Assembly: GCA_000469685.2 (NCBI GenBank)
Contig: LS997565.1
Span: forward strand, 177,501 to 241,500
Reading direction: 5' to 3'
Source of the DNA: Haemonchus contortus
Lineage: Eukaryota > Nematoda > Chromadorea > Rhabditida > Trichostrongylidae
DNA length: 64,000 nt
Translations under genes and position numbers: made by a program
Shown here: piece by piece, positions 46,220-58,124 of the stretch
Numbering within the stretch: position 1 is the stretch's first letter
Layout: the number at the start of each line of letters is the position of its first letter
Notes under the pieces: model-generated
What the model was told of the DNA's origin: nothing
Database searches by the model: none
The model's input: the letters and a program-made list of their open reading frames with translations, nothing else

Positions 46220-46470
46220 GTTCTATTGTTGTTCACAAAAACAAGTGGTACGACAACACTGGTGGAACGGTAGGTTTGTTTTTTGACTGTGATCTTTAGT
46301 GTTTAAGTTTCTCGAAGTTCTTGCAACTGGCCCAGCGTTTGGGCGCTTAGCCGAGTTAGCCACAGATCTAGAGTTCCGAACTACTTTAAGTTCTAGTAGA
46401 CGACAATTGGTGAAAATGTAGTTTGGGGAGGACATCACCCATCCGAAGGTCAGCATTTCAAGAAATGAAC
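46220..46470 (+). mobile_element. Penelope-like element fragment
   Basis: The inverse of this stretch (GCGCCCAAACGCTGGGCCAG, then AACTTAAACACTAAAGATCA) aligns with 49660-49740 of the Penelope-like relic (GCGCCCAAACGCCCTAGCCC). It is short, broken and without an intact frame. The flanks 45891-46219 and 46471-47101 show no gene. Confidence 0.4.
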
Positions 46471-47101
46471 TCAGTCTAACGTGCTAGTCCTTGTTATATT
46501 AGCACTGTATCGGATTCGAAGAGGATGATGGGAACCGACCACCTAAGCTCTTTTATGCGGTTTCGGCTGAGGAAATTCAGTTTCCTAAATAAGCCTAGGT
46601 AGGGTAGGACACCTCAGTGGCTGGGATGATTACCTCCTGCAGAAAAAAAGAAAAAAAGAAAGAAAACTTTCCCATAGCGGTGCTCCGTCCCTACGAAAGC
46701 CCTTATTCAAAAACTGGCATGTCCGTGATATAGCACGGCATAACACGTTTCGTTGAGTTCATTTCATGATATACTAGCCATTGAATGGGTGCCCCCCCCC
46801 CTTCCAACTACATTTCCACCACGACAATTTGCTCGAGATTTCGACTAATGAAATGGTTCAACCATAACAAAGCTGTACGGCAAAGTAGCGTGAAACATTA
46901 CGTAAAATGCCCAGGTTTCAAGGAGACCGAATGGAAGGAAATCAGAGCCTGACATTACTTGTGCGCCTTGGTTGGATAAATTATGCAAACAGTTCCTTTT
47001 AGGGGGATGTCGAGTTGATTGATTGGCAGTTTCCATTGATGCGACTGATGACAATCAGAAAATCAGTTCTATTTTCACAGGCTGCTGAAAGTTATGTGAT
47101 A

Positions 47102-47525
47102 CCAGTTGGGCTATGCACGCTAACGCGTGCATTATATGTATGTCCACGGCCTCTCATCTATGATGGAGTAATTCAGCCTAATGTTGGAGCTTCAGTTTCT
47201 TTTGATCTTAACGCTGAACAGCTTCTTCTGAGCAGGTATTAGTGGTTGATCATAGCTCGCCCACCTTGTTCAATCTTGACACAATTCAGAAATTCGACCC
47301 CTCTATAACCTCAAGCCAGTTCCTCCGCGTTATGGAACGTTCTGAACAGTTATGAATCGGTCCCCACTCCGTGCAAGCTCCACCCACTTCACGGATCTGA
47401 TAACATTTCTTCTACCCTCACTATTTTCCCCGCTTTCTAGGACGTTTTTGAACAGAGATATGAACTTCTAGTCTTAGCCCCGCCTACCTGCGCACAAGCG
47501 CCGCCCACTTCATGGATTGGATATA
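47102..47525 (-). mobile_element. Helitron-like element, type B, 3' end only
   Basis: The plus strand reads A then CCAGTTGGGCTATGCACGCTA with the perfect hairpin ATGCACGC-TAAC-GCGTGCAT. It is followed by type B modules (GCCCCGCCTACCTGCGCAC, GCCGCCCACTTCATGG). It stops near 47525 without microsatellite or 5' terminus, so it is 5'-truncated. From 47526 to 48150 no gene was found. Confidence 0.68.
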
Positions 47526-48152
47526 AGAAGCCCATTCCGAAAGCTCATGCCCTAAATGGACTCGATGGTTCAACAAGAAACCACAGGAAAGAATTGCATA
47601 ATAGAAGGGAATTGCTCGGTTCATTTCTACAGCGACACTTTTTTAAAACACTGTGGAAGGTGAGCAGTGGAGTGTAAAACTCGAAAATTCAAGTTCAAGT
47701 AAAACCCAAATTTGAAGTCGAGTGGATGAGTAGCATCAGCTGGTCCTACTTATCCAATCTACTCTAAAAACCCGTGCGCAAATGATAGGCGCCTGAGCCG
47801 TTTGAATTACCTTGCCGCGCGGTTTTCCGCGTCAATCCAGAATTGGGTGGTATACCCATGCCCCGTTGATAGAGTAGATCAAAACGAGCTACCGGTAATT
47901 ATAGTGAGAAAAGTGAAGATCAGAAAAACGTTGTTCTCGAGGCAATTCATATCCTTCTTTTACAAACTTTCTATTCTCTATCCCAAAGTTAACACATTTT
48001 TGAAACTATTCAGTTTGGCAGAAGTTAACAGAAAGGATGTCTTGTAAATCAGAGTAGCGAGAAGAGGATGGGTAGCGGTTCGCAGTTTAGGAAATGAAGC
48101 GATAAAATTCCAGTCGCTGAAATGATATCCATCGATTAATTCGGTCGCTTGT

Positions 48153-48555
48153 TCAGAAATGTTTCAAAGTCGTCGAGAAGCGAAGCACAGAAGGGCGACC
48201 CACTTAACAGGTCCCTCAGAAGTTTAAGACTTTGTGCGTATAAACTGGGGGGGGGGGGGGGGGGGAAGGGGCGCGCGATTGGCTGCTTTCATAGTCCGGC
48301 CGCCCAACGTGCCGGCGGAGGCAGTGCTAGGGGGGAGGAGGGAGGCAGACAGTGTTAGGCAAACAGTCCATGCCCCTTCGAGGGGCTGAAAATAAACACC
48401 CTTCGAAGGGGCGTGGACTGTTTGACTATGAAAGCAGCCAATCGCGCGCCCCTTCCCCCCAGTTTATACGCACAAAGTCTTAAACTTCTGAGGGACCTGT
48501 TAAGGGGGTCGCCCTTCTGTGCTTCGCTTCTCGACGACTTTTGAAACATTTCTGA
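48153..48555. mobile_element. Fold-back element of the GGCTGCTTTCA family, 403 bp
   Basis: The left arm TCAGAAATGTTTCAAAGTCG through GGCGCGCGATTGGCTGCTTT is repeated inverted to 48555 with very few changes. It includes AAGCGAAGCACAGAAGGGCGACC and a G-run of different length on the two sides. The inner part has GGCTGCTTTCATAGTCCG and GACTATGAAAGCAGCC and arms GCCCCTTCGA/TCGAAGGGGC around a short loop near 48390. It is nearly one long hairpin. No coding content. Confidence 0.82.
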
Positions 48556-48559
48556 AAGC

Positions 48560-49340
48560 AGTCATTCACGCGTGACCCCATTAGAGCTCTGGCGCACGCA
48601 GCATCGCTTCAGTCTTCTGCTGAGATGGACCAAATCAGATTTGCAGTAGTCCACGCTTTCACCATGAGTTAGTCCAGATCTCTTTACTAAGGCAATGAAG
48701 CCCCTTCGAGATTTGAGATATAAACTGCAGTCGTCATCCATTTTCCACAGGCTCCAACCACAACACGCCACGCACTTTGTTTCAGAAGGGACAGAAAAAC
48801 AAGGGCAACTAGTTGACACTGGACCCATTTCCACCAGTGCTTGTGTGGACTTTAACATTGTTGTGTAGATTTTGAGTGAAGCCTCCCTGAGATTACGCAA
48901 CTTTTTTGTAACGACTAGTTTTGATTCAATCGCGTCATGCCACTTCGTCAGAGCTTGAAAGTTGAATAACATTTCCTTTCTACTCTACCATGGTGAGAGA
49001 CAATTCTGAAGACTGGTGCGCTTCGTTCCGCGTGTCTGTCAAAACTAATTGTAAGTCACGGCGCAGCTGTCGCACATGCGCGCCCACCCGCGATTCTTGA
49101 AGGATGTCGTAGTTGTCAATGGGGCATACGATTTGCGCTTGGCTGACGGCAGTCAGTTTAAATAGAAGACAATACAGACCTGTGCAAATCATTCGCTCCG
49201 AACTACACTTGGTGCATTTCAATAGGCAGCGGCGCGCGCGAAGTGGGCGGGGTGACCTAATTTCGACGGACGCGCGCAATGGACGTTTTCCGGTATACGA
49301 CAACTGCCCGGCACTGTGCAGGGTCTTCTACTGTGTCCCA
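48560..49340 (-). other. Possible Penelope-type leader region, no intact gene
   Basis: Minus-strand frames at 48972-48562 and 49303-48980 are open but unrecognised. CTGACGAAGTGGCATGACGC (48955-48936, minus) followed by AAAACTAGTCGTTAC resembles the CTGANGA...GAAACTAGTC pattern of Penelope-like terminal repeats. The RT relic lies just upstream at 49575-50530 in the same orientation. Confidence 0.35.
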
Positions 49341-49574
49341 ACATCCAGCACCTTTGCAGAACTCGTTGAACACACTTCTAAAAGGAAACTACGCCATAAC
49401 GTTAAAATTACTTATTATTTACACATTTTGTTGGTCTCCAATGCCGAAACAAAACATGAGAGGGAGATGCAATTGCTACAAAAGAACACATACCAGAAGA
49501 AACTCAAGAATGAAAAAATAGAAGCTGAAAACAAGAAGTTTAATACATTGTTTTGCCGTACAGGTTTGTTATTG

Positions 49575-50530
49575 TAGAGACTGTCTAAATGGTCGAAGTT
49601 CCGAACAAATCGTCGTCTTCAGGAGAAAAAAAGCTGTTTGGAACTCCTTATCTCTGGCTCAAACGACTGAGCGCCCAAACGCCCTAGCCCAGTTACAACA
49701 GCTCCCAGAATCTTGAACACCAAGAAATCCCAACCCGAGAAACCAACCTTCCCCGAATCCACCAACGTCCAAATCAATTTCGTGAACAAGGGACCTAAGA
49801 GACGCCATTGACAGTCGTTGGATGAGAGTTGCGCGATGTTCTCAGGGTCCACAAAAAGGAATGAATGGCAGAAGTTCGCCGTTATGGCAATGCGCTCATT
49901 TCGATTATTCAGCTCGCGATTTCCATCGCGGATGTGCAACGCTTCCAAGATCATTCTAACACTGAACACTCTGAACACTAAACTTGGTACATTGTCACTC
50001 GCCATGTGCAATCCCCGTCTTTTCCAAACGCAGTTATTTGTTTGTAACACATCCATTTCTTGCTGCGTTGACGTAATTACGCAGCAGTCATCGATGTACC
50101 AACGGTACATAATGGGCATACTCGCTATAACTGGCCTTCCTAACCTGCTCATGAAACAGATAGTCGAGACCGGTCCCAACCGCTGACTCACTCAGCAAAT
50201 CCTCACTTTTGGGAGAAGTACTGCCGGCTACACTTGAACTAAGGCATTCCTTGACCAGAGCCATAATGTGGACCTTGCTCAATCTGGAAGCCACTATTCT
50301 GTTCCATGCTTGTCCAGCATTTGGGAGATCGCTTGAAGAGCTTCGTTGTTGTTGACGTTCGTATACAGCGCAGTTACATCGAACGACTCTACTACGCAGT
50401 TTTCCTGAAGCCCGCATGAACGCAGACGATCAAGAAATGTATTAGGGTTAAGCAGATGGAAAGGTACGTATCGGAGAAATAAAAAACAAAGCTTAAAATT
50501 ACATATGATATACCGTGGAACCATTTGAAC
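49575..50530 (-). mobile_element. Penelope-like element reverse transcriptase relic
   Basis: On the minus strand, VVESFDVTALYTNVNNNEAL (about 50400-50340) is the RT motif A of Penelope-like elements, and RPVIASMPIMYRWYIDDCCV (about 50140-50080) holds motif C (YIDD, 50098-50084). Between them AYMALVKECL-like residues follow in another frame. Frameshifts break the ORF into three pieces. No GIY-YIG endonuclease is visible downstream, where the sequence ends in a CTGAAGACGACGATTTGTTC block (49621-49602, minus). Confidence 0.75.
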
Positions 50531-51180
50531 TTTTAATTGCTACCACATCCCCACTTCTTGCACGAAGAACTACACGTGCACTACAAATGTCTTTTTTTTT
50601 ATAAAAAGAAGTAGTTTTACGAAAGTTAGTCGTTAGAAAGCTATGCGATTTATAAAGTAAGACGTGGCAAATGATGATGTCATCGGTGGGATAGAGTTTT
50701 CACTTGGTTATGAGCCAATAGCGAAGGTCAACACCCAGCGACGACCGGTTTGCCATTTCATCATTCGAAATTTAATCAGAGAACGATGACTCACTTTTCA
50801 ATACAGGAGCACTCGAAAAAAAAAACTGAGGGAGAAGGTTCGGGGGGTTTGGGCCGTGTATGAAACACCGGCGGTTTCGGAACGCTTGAGATTCGTTTGC
50901 AATCAGGTTGGTCAAAAGCGGAGCGCTCACAATGAGATCTCACGATGAAACCTTCGTACTTCTAGTTCTAAGCCTTCATAGGGCAGCCCTACGCAGGAAA
51001 GAGTTAAAGAACTATGGCTGTCATCAAATTTGCATAATAAATGCAATGATTTAGCAATTGCTTTCCTTCCCAGCTTTCCTCCCTATACGGGTCCTGTATC
51101 TTTTCCCCGAACAGCGAGTCGCGCTTGCCGCATCCTCTGCGTATCACAGAAATGCGGTGGATGATTGTAGCGAGCAATTT
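50531..51180. other. No gene; one dispersed GC-rich repeat
   Basis: Bases 51080-51172 (inverse CTGTGATACGCAGAGGATGC, GGACCCGTATAGGGAGG) match 8735-8826. The remainder is AT-rich with no coding support. Confidence 0.45.
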
Positions 51181-51331
51181 GTGGCTGCTTTCGTAGTCCA
51201 CATTTGGCCCGCCACCGGGGCGGCGCTTGCCCCTTGTTTACAACTGAAACGTGGTCGATACCGCCGGACGAGTAGTCCTCCGGCCACCGCTTGCTCGTGG
51301 GCCAAATCGCGGACCATGAAAGCAGCCATTG
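51181..51331. mobile_element. Small fold-back MITE (GGCTGCTTTCA family)
   Basis: It starts GTGGCTGCTTTCGTAGTCC and ends GGACCATGAAAGCAGCCA. Internal arms GGCCCGCCACCGGGGCGG and CTCCGGCCACCGCTTGC fold loosely. It is immediately followed, within two bases, by the left end of the larger element at 51332. Confidence 0.7.
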
Positions 51332-53395
51332 GCTGCTTTCATACTTCTACTTGCGCGCCGGCTCGCAGTTGGACACGTCCGTACATTTAGAAGTGGGGTG
51401 GGAGCAGCTTCATAGGAGCGGGTACCGATCGATACCGCAAAGGGCTGTTTTTTTTGCGTTTTGAGCGTCGGTCGCCCGTTTTTTTTGGTTTTTCTGGCTT
51501 TTCGTGTTTATATTCGTTTATTTTAATTCTATTCTCTTCGTGATTGGTCGCAATGTTCATGCCTATGGTTTCTGTCTCATCTTATAAGCTTCCAGTATTT
51601 TTCTGTGGCATTATGGGTCATCATCTGTCTGCTTATGCAAATTTCACATTCTTTGGTTAGCAAAATGAGTGAACATCTGCAGCACATCGAATTCTGCTGT
51701 GTCTTCCCATGCCTGCCGAAAATACAATTTGAGAGTAGGAAGGTGAGAATATGCGAATTGATGGTTCTACAAGCACCATATTTGCTACCCTGTCAGTCTG
51801 GTTAAATATTTTGAATATCATGACAAAGGCTTAATACCGTGAAAGTGCTTGGCTTCATCACTCTTCCATCACTATTGGCTGGTATCTATGCTACTCACAT
51901 ACTGGTAACAACGGTGTCCCGTCTGGACGAGCTGATTTCATACCATTACATTGTGGTCTTTCGAATTCTTGATCTGCTCTTCATGTTCTTCGGTTAACAA
52001 CAACCCGTTTTGCACTTTCTCGCTCGATATGACGTTTTTGGCTGTGGAACCGTTTTACCAGCTATCGAGACATCATTCTTCTGGAAAAACTTCTTCACCG
52101 TGCTCCAGTCATTTCTCGTCACTTTGATCTCAACGATACTGCTGCAACCGTCGAAATCTTCGTTCTTCGACAAACATCCCAGTTGCAGATCTACGACGTC
52201 GTCTCGAAATAGTCATTACACGAATGAAACGCCTACTTAAATCCTTTCAAAAGCAATATACAGAAGAAATTCAGGCGTAATCGATGAGAACAAATGAATC
52301 TTTGCAAGCAAGCCTATCTTTTATCTTGATGATGTTTGTACTTATTTCTCCAGGCCTTTAGTCACAGCTATATTGCTGTCTTTATCGTAAAGTAGTTCTG
52401 CGCTAGCCAATTATCATGAATTTCAGTACTTGTAGCTTTGAAGCCTTCATAGCGCGCATAACTAAATCGTTTTTGTACATATGTCGTGTTCTTAACAACC
52501 ATTGCTTTTCACTGCGTGACTGCAGTGGACTCCTCGCTTCCAAATTTGAAAGGTGCGGGCTGATTAACCTCTTATAGGCGTTCCGCAGACAATAACACTC
52601 ATAGCGGCCTCTACGAGCTAAGCAATGATTAACAAGCGGAAAGGGACACAGGAAATAGATAAACAAACAAGTAGCAAGTAGTAGTAAACAACGCTCTTTT
52701 AAGCTTCTGATTGCAGCGGACGAAGTTCACTCTGAGACATCCTATCAACTGTCGCTCTACTCATTGTGAGCCAGCTTTCCGTTAGCAGTACCATATGATT
52801 GCAGTGGATTCTCTAGTTCGCATATTCTCACCTTCCTACTGTCAAGTTGTATTTTCGGCAGGCATGGGAAGACACAGCAGAATTCGATGTGTTGCAGATG
52901 TTCACTCATTTTGCTAACCAAAGAATGGTGTCCTTCGAAAATTTGCATAAGCAGACAGATGATGACCCATAATGCCACAGAAAAATACTGGAAGCTTATA
53001 AGATGAGACAGAAACCATAGGCATGAACATTGCGACCAATGAAAGCATGGAGGCGAATTGCATATTACAGACGTCAATGCCACTGCTACAACGATCCACA
53101 AGGAAAAGAGTTACGACTGACGAAGCATTTCACCGAAGGCATTAGGGCGCTACTGTAAGTCGAAAACACCAATGTCACGAAGAGATTAGAATTAAAATAA
53201 ACGAATATAAACACGAAAAGCCAGAAAAACCAAAAAACGGGCGACCGACGCTCAAAACGCAAAAAAACAGCCCTTTGCGGTATCGATCGGTACCCGCTCC
53301 TATCACGGCAAAGCTGCTCCCACCCCACTTCTAAATGTACGGACGTGTCCAACTGCGAGCCGGCGCGCAAGTAGAAGTATGAAAGCGGCCATTGA
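51332..53395. mobile_element. 2-kb inverted-repeat element carrying solute-transporter exons
   Basis: The left end TTGGCTGCTTTCATACTTCT and right end AGAAGTATGAAAGCGGCC lead into arms several hundred bases long (GCGCGCCGGCTCGCAGTTGG, CCGTACATTTAGAAGTGG, GTACCGATCGATACCGCAAA on both sides). The arms run into coding-like sequence, so the same exon is present in both orientations. The left arm lacks about 145 bp found in the right arm. The break is at a shared ATTGG, as in microhomology deletion. The middle holds further transporter sequence (51838-52240). Confidence 0.75.
51541..52240 (+). pseudogene. Organic solute transporter alpha-like (SLC51A family) fragment
   Basis: The plus strand shows a membrane-protein exon MPMVSVSSYKLPVFFCGIMG in one frame, IEFCCVFPCLPKIQ and SRKVRICELMVLQAPYLLP in another (51650-51805), and then a long block VKVLGFITLPSLLAGIYATH to VLQSFLVTLISTILLQP (51838-52240). 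The Cys-rich CCVFPCLP turn followed by RK...LMVLQAP resembles OST-alpha/SLC51A proteins, which export steroids and bile-acid-like solutes. An in-frame TAA interrupts FMFFG-QQPVL near 51996, and the N-terminal half is missing. The right-arm copy of the first exons lies inverted at 53101-52757. The assignment is by pattern only. Confidence 0.5.
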
Positions 53396-54992
53396 TTCAA
53401 CCGACGTGTTCCGTCCGTCCGTTGCGTCCGCCGTGAAGCCGTCCATCCGTCTGTCGCGTGCGTGCGAGCGACCGCGGCGCTAAACAGGTGTTGGCAACAT
53501 TGGACGCCGATGGGTCACGTGCCAGCGTTGTCGACAAGCGGCTTGCGCTGCCGTCGCTCGCACGCACGCAACGGACGGGCGGGCGGACGGACAGACGCAA
53601 CGGATGAACGGGCGCACGTTGAACGCAACAAAATGCACATGCCGTCCGTGGCAATTTGCCAATTTTTGCGGAGATTCGTCGTAGGACCTCTGTTGGCACG
53701 GTGCCACGGCCGTGGCCCCGCTTCAACTCCGATCCGCACATTTTTGGCTTGCGAATGAAACCTTCGTTAGAAAAGGATAATGAAAATAGTTGGGGAAGTT
53801 GATTTCATTAAAAAACTGAAAACAAAAATCGGGTGCGATCGCTCAGCTTTGCCATGTTCTTCAATCTTCGTAACCACGACCAAGGTTACTATTGCATCAA
53901 ATTTGTCACTAAAACTGAACTTGTTGACGGAAGGGCCATATTGTAAATAACCCGAGTGATTCAATTGATTCTAATGAGACAACGATTGGCTCTAATCGTC
54001 CTAGGGATACCTTGCTACTTTTCCAATCGTTGGAATTTGGTAGCTAGTTAAGGTAGCAGATAATGTTGCCTAATCAATTTTCTCGTCGGAGGGCTTGAAC
54101 TGCTTTTGTTTGTAATGGAATGGGCTTGGTAATAAACTGTAGATGGTTGCCGTCATTTCAAATGTCATGAAAAACTTTCCATTTGAAACCGCCTGCGCTT
54201 TGGGCATCGATAATGATAGATAAGGGTTACGGAGTTCAATGTTTAAACTGCGAAGTTCTCCAGCAAGTTTCCATCCAGCTCCCTGAACTTCCGCCAATGA
54301 TGCAGAAAGATCTTCAGAAGTAGTGTGGTGCTTCAAAGAACCCCGCTTCGGTTCCGCCTAGCGCATTACATAAATGTTACAATAGAACACAGTGACAATT
54401 TACGATAATCCTTTTACTGTTCAACCATTGGCAGTCGTCTGCGATTTTTTCTTGACAACTACCAAGGATAATCCTTCCATGAAGTCACGTATACATGCAA
54501 AATACGTGACACGCTCTTAACCGGGGATCCCGCATAAGCCGCAGCCTATCGACGATGAGATTCACCTTGTTCTATTATTTTAAATTTGTTACATCTACAT
54601 GCCTCCAAAGGAAGAAGGGCATATAAATGACTATTCGAAAAACCATGCTCCGAGGAAAGCATCTAACTAAAAAATGTAAGCAGGTACTTAGTAAGGGCCT
54701 GAAGATCTGCCGTTTGAGAGCCCCCACAACCTCCTTGATCTTGGAACATGTTTCATTGACATTCTTCAAACTCCTCTGGTCACTGCAATTAGCAGCACCC
54801 ACTACTTCCTCACCACTTAATTCAAATCGAACCGTCTCGTCGCAATCCGGCTAACCCCTGTTAGCACGGCCGTGGCACCGTGCCAACAGAGGTCCTACGA
54901 CGAATCTCCGCAAAAATTGGCAAATTGCCACGGACGGCATGTACATTTTGTTGCGTTCGCGCACGTTGGTTGAATCGTTGATGTCTGAAAGC
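53396..54992. mobile_element. Inverted-repeat element (GGCTGCTTTCA family) around gene-like DNA
   Basis: Arms of about 100 bp, CGTTGAACGCAACAAAATGC through GTTGGCACGGTGCCACGGCC (53619-53722), recur inverted at 54866-54968. The right end is GAATCGTTGATGTCTGAAAGCAGCC. The left end (GATTCAACCGACGTG) abuts the previous element. GC-rich fold-back DNA (53400-53600, GTGCGAGCGACCGCGGCGCT and its inverse) lies just inside the left arm. The 1.1-kb centre (53723-54865) has coding-like minus-strand exons. Confidence 0.65.
54070..54860 (-). pseudogene. COMM-domain-like gene fragment (tentative)
   Basis: Two minus-strand coding-like blocks are seen: CDETVRFELSGEEVVGAANC with KNVNETCSKIKEVVGALKRQ (54855-54690), and EDLSASLAEVQGAGWKLAGE with RSLNIELRNPYLSLSM (about 54310-54190). 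The V-GW-L...P-L-L pattern is like the COMM domain at the C-terminus of COMMD proteins. There is no clear start or stop, and the region sits between inverted arms. It could therefore be a captured copy, or a real terminal gene of the cluster into which repeats inserted. Confidence 0.35.
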
Positions 54993-55976
54993 AGCCTTTC
55001 TCTGCCGGAGCATCTCGAGTTCAAGATTCTACACCTTCTTGTCATGTTTTCTTCCTTGCCGCTTCATTTTCATGGAGCATTCTTCAATTTCCATTCATAT
55101 CGAGTTTTTGCCCCTCATTTAGGTAGTGTAGACAGGGATTCACGCAACGCATAAGCAGTTAATGCAGTGTACTACCGGGACACACCTTCTTACGATAAAA
55201 TCCAAAATATGCTGCTGCCAGCTGAACAAGCTCTCCGTGCTTAAAAAGATCCATAAGACGTACGATGTTTCAGCCTCATCATGACGGTATGAAAATCTGA
55301 GCGTCACTAATATCTAGAGAAATACAATATGCAGGAATATATAGGGGAAGAGAGATCAGAAATAGATGCCGAAAGCCAATTTGACCAACATACCTTGCTG
55401 CGCCGTTTGTAAGCTTGTTATGATTTTGTCTTCCCAACTTAAGTGATACACGAAATTACACCTTTCTATTTCTGAAAAATAACAACAACGAAGCATGGCT
55501 CATACACCTAAGTACATATAAACGCAATCAATACTCACTCAAAATAAACCTCTAACAGAACTTAGTTTTTATTGGGAAACACAGTTTTCAGAAATCAAGC
55601 GGAACCTACAATATAACCAGCAAAACCAGTACAACAAAAGCCATTTCCATCAACATCGTTGCTGAGCAAATTTGAACAGCACAGAGCTTTCAGGGTAATG
55701 AAGTATTTTGCGAAAGTTTAGCAATAAGTCTCAAAAAATTTTGATTTTTAATTCGGGTGCGCTGCTCTGAGATGGGAAAACTGAACGCCATGATCATGTG
55801 CGCTTCTGAAACAAAACCTGTTTTGCCATGAGTGTTCTAGGTACATAACAAGACACAATTCAACGCAGAGCGATCAGCGAATGTTGACCGTGTTCAGAAG
55901 GAAAATAAAACCATTATTAATTGGAAGTAACAGAGAAAAAACGTCATCAGTGAGCAATGGCATAACTACGAACAAC
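54993..55976. other. No gene recognised
   Basis: AT-rich DNA downstream of the exosome-subunit gene's stop codon; it should include that gene's 3' untranslated region. No repeats of note. Confidence 0.4.
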
Positions 55977-57649
55977 TCAGCAACTGCTTTCGTCCTTTTC
56001 TGGGAGAGTATTCAGTAAAGCTTTCCGTAACACCGGATATAACTTCATTGCTTTCTCAGTCGCATAAGTGATGAACTCATCTACTTGTGAGCTTGTAAGA
56101 TGTGACCCTCGCAGATCGCAGCAAACTATCTAAATCGAGAGAAAGCGTATAGTACCCAAGAACAACCTTTATGAGAAATGGCTCTCCGACCTGATTTTGA
56201 TTGGGCATTACAGCAAGTGTGCATTCTGAGCAACCGCCAACAATTTGTTCGGATGTGGGATCAACAATCCAGTCGCCAGAAGAAGAACGTGCCACATGCG
56301 CAGCTACGACAACGTCCAATACATGAAAATGTACAACGAAAACGGCATTGGAAGAAGGAACTGAACATCCTAGCACGACCCCGCAAAAAAGGAGGAGCTA
56401 ACGGTGGCTAACCCTACAACTAAGGAATGACTTTTCTTAAGTAATCCAGAGTTCGTGAAATAGCCGTCGGCCCACAAATCTTTTCATTACTACCTAAATA
56501 CTTGAATGCATCACAAACGATAACTAGGGCAAACAAAACTGCAATATTTGAAACTAATTCAGAGTCCAGAGAGCTTTGATAGAGCGGAACTACGCACGGA
56601 CCCTTCGTCATCAACCGTTCCCAAAACTCCAAAAACAGGCACAGCCGAGGTGAAAAACCATGGCAGTTTATAGATTCAGTTTTTCACCTTACAAAACCTC
56701 CATGCAAGCATCTAGTGGTATCTAGGCAAATTATTGTGGTTGCTTCATTTCAGAACATCGTAGAACGGTGCCTTACTCTCATTTTTTCTAATTATTTGAT
56801 AGCAAGAGCTGGCCCTTAACGTGATAACCTACAAGAACTTCTGCATCCGCTAGTGCGAGGGTTGTCGCCATCAACGCACATTGCAGTAATCCACCCTCAT
56901 CGTTTAGCACTGTTACCTTCAACAATTAATAATTAGCTAACTTTGCACCGGTGATTTTGCTCACCACTGTTCTACGTTCATGGATAAAAATGATATGAAC
57001 ACTACAAACGACAGTAGAACAACAAAAAAAGCCTCAAGCATTGAATATTTCAGGGAAAACTTACTTCAATATCAAAAAGACACTGACTATATTTGTGAAC
57101 CATTACACACGTTTTGACAACAGACAAAACTTGTGACGCAATACGAGTAGTGTTAGAGAGTCCCTTCATTTTCACCTATAACTACAAACATGCCAGTAAA
57201 TTTTTGGTGTAGATGATATGGGACGAAGAATGAAACCGCCTACGCAACGAACCGACAAAGATGCCGCATTCGAATAGCCGTTAGGATCATCGATAGGACC
57301 ATAGCTGAGATTTATAAAGGATTGGAGGTATTACTGAAGACATTTGAAAATAGTTAACTGAACTCACACCCTTGCAAGAACTTTGGTTCCGCCGAACTCT
57401 GCGTAAGCGGAACCAGGAGGACCATCGAAAACTCGACACTTGAAACCTGAAAACCATTTTTCAGCAGAATTAATGTAGTTGCTTTGAAGAACTACTTTCA
57501 ACTGTAGCGAAACTTCTAGACTGAATAAATTCGAGCTACTCACATACAGGTCGGAAAATGTCCCCTCCAGGCTCTTGTCTTCTGCTCGGTGTAAAGTGGT
57601 GCTTAAGTTCACCCAGGCTTATTGAGAAATCTGTTTTGACAAACGGCAT
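55977..57649 (-). CDS. EXOSC6: Exosome RNase PH-fold subunit, EXOSC6/MTR3-like
   Basis: A subunit of the nine-protein RNA exosome core ring, which processes and degrades RNA in nucleus and cytoplasm. Exons 57649-57544, 57446-57368, 57304-57244, 57175-57065, 56916-56829, 56360-56191 and 56129-55977 keep frame for 255 residues (EXOSC6 is about 270). Landmarks are DIFRPV then GPPGSAYAEFGGTKVLARV (RNase PH beta-strand signature, residues 33-62), VTVLNDEGGLLQCALMATTL (central helix) with ALADAEV, IVDPTSEQ, and a C-terminal helix KAMKLYPVLRKALL. The RNase PH phosphate-binding residues are absent, as in inactive eukaryotic ring subunits. Donor choice of exon 3 and the acceptor of exon 6 are less certain. 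A TTTTTGAGCAG acceptor lies 7 bases upstream of the ATG, suitable for spliced-leader addition. Confidence 0.82.
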
Positions 57650-58124
57650 GAAGGGCCTGCTCAAAAATACGGAGATAAAGGCAAGGCTAGAGCGAAATAC
57701 TTGACCAAAATTGATTTCTACGTTTTACTGCTTAGTATTAAGAAGTTTAAATTAATATTAACGGTATAACGGCAGTAGTAACAATAATTATGTACCGACC
57801 TGAACAAAGCAATTTATTTCACAAATAATCAAAGGAGCTAATGGGAAAAGAGTTGCAACATGGAAACCATACCATTTCGGTAACAAAAAAGAGCAAAAAC
57901 GACATAAGTAAAGTGACATTATCACAGCACCTAATAAATCTCAAACAAACCATTTTCAAGAATTAAAATCAGCAAATTGCAATTCTTCTCACGAATTTTC
58001 GAATTTCTTTTTGATTACGAAAGTCTTACAATCCACAATATCTAATTAAATCCTAAGGATTATACAAAGTTAACATGATATGAGTGAAGAATCGAGTAGC
58101 CTCAATCTCCCTTCGTGTGAGATT

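Noticed and set aside
48562..49303. Two adjacent minus-strand open frames as a host gene
   Set aside because: No recognisable domain and no GT-AG logic linking them. A Penelope-type terminal motif lies inside, so they are more likely element-derived.
53397..53760. Several overlapping open frames on both strands
   Set aside because: GC-rich fold-back DNA gives long frames by composition. Frames mirror each other and match no family.
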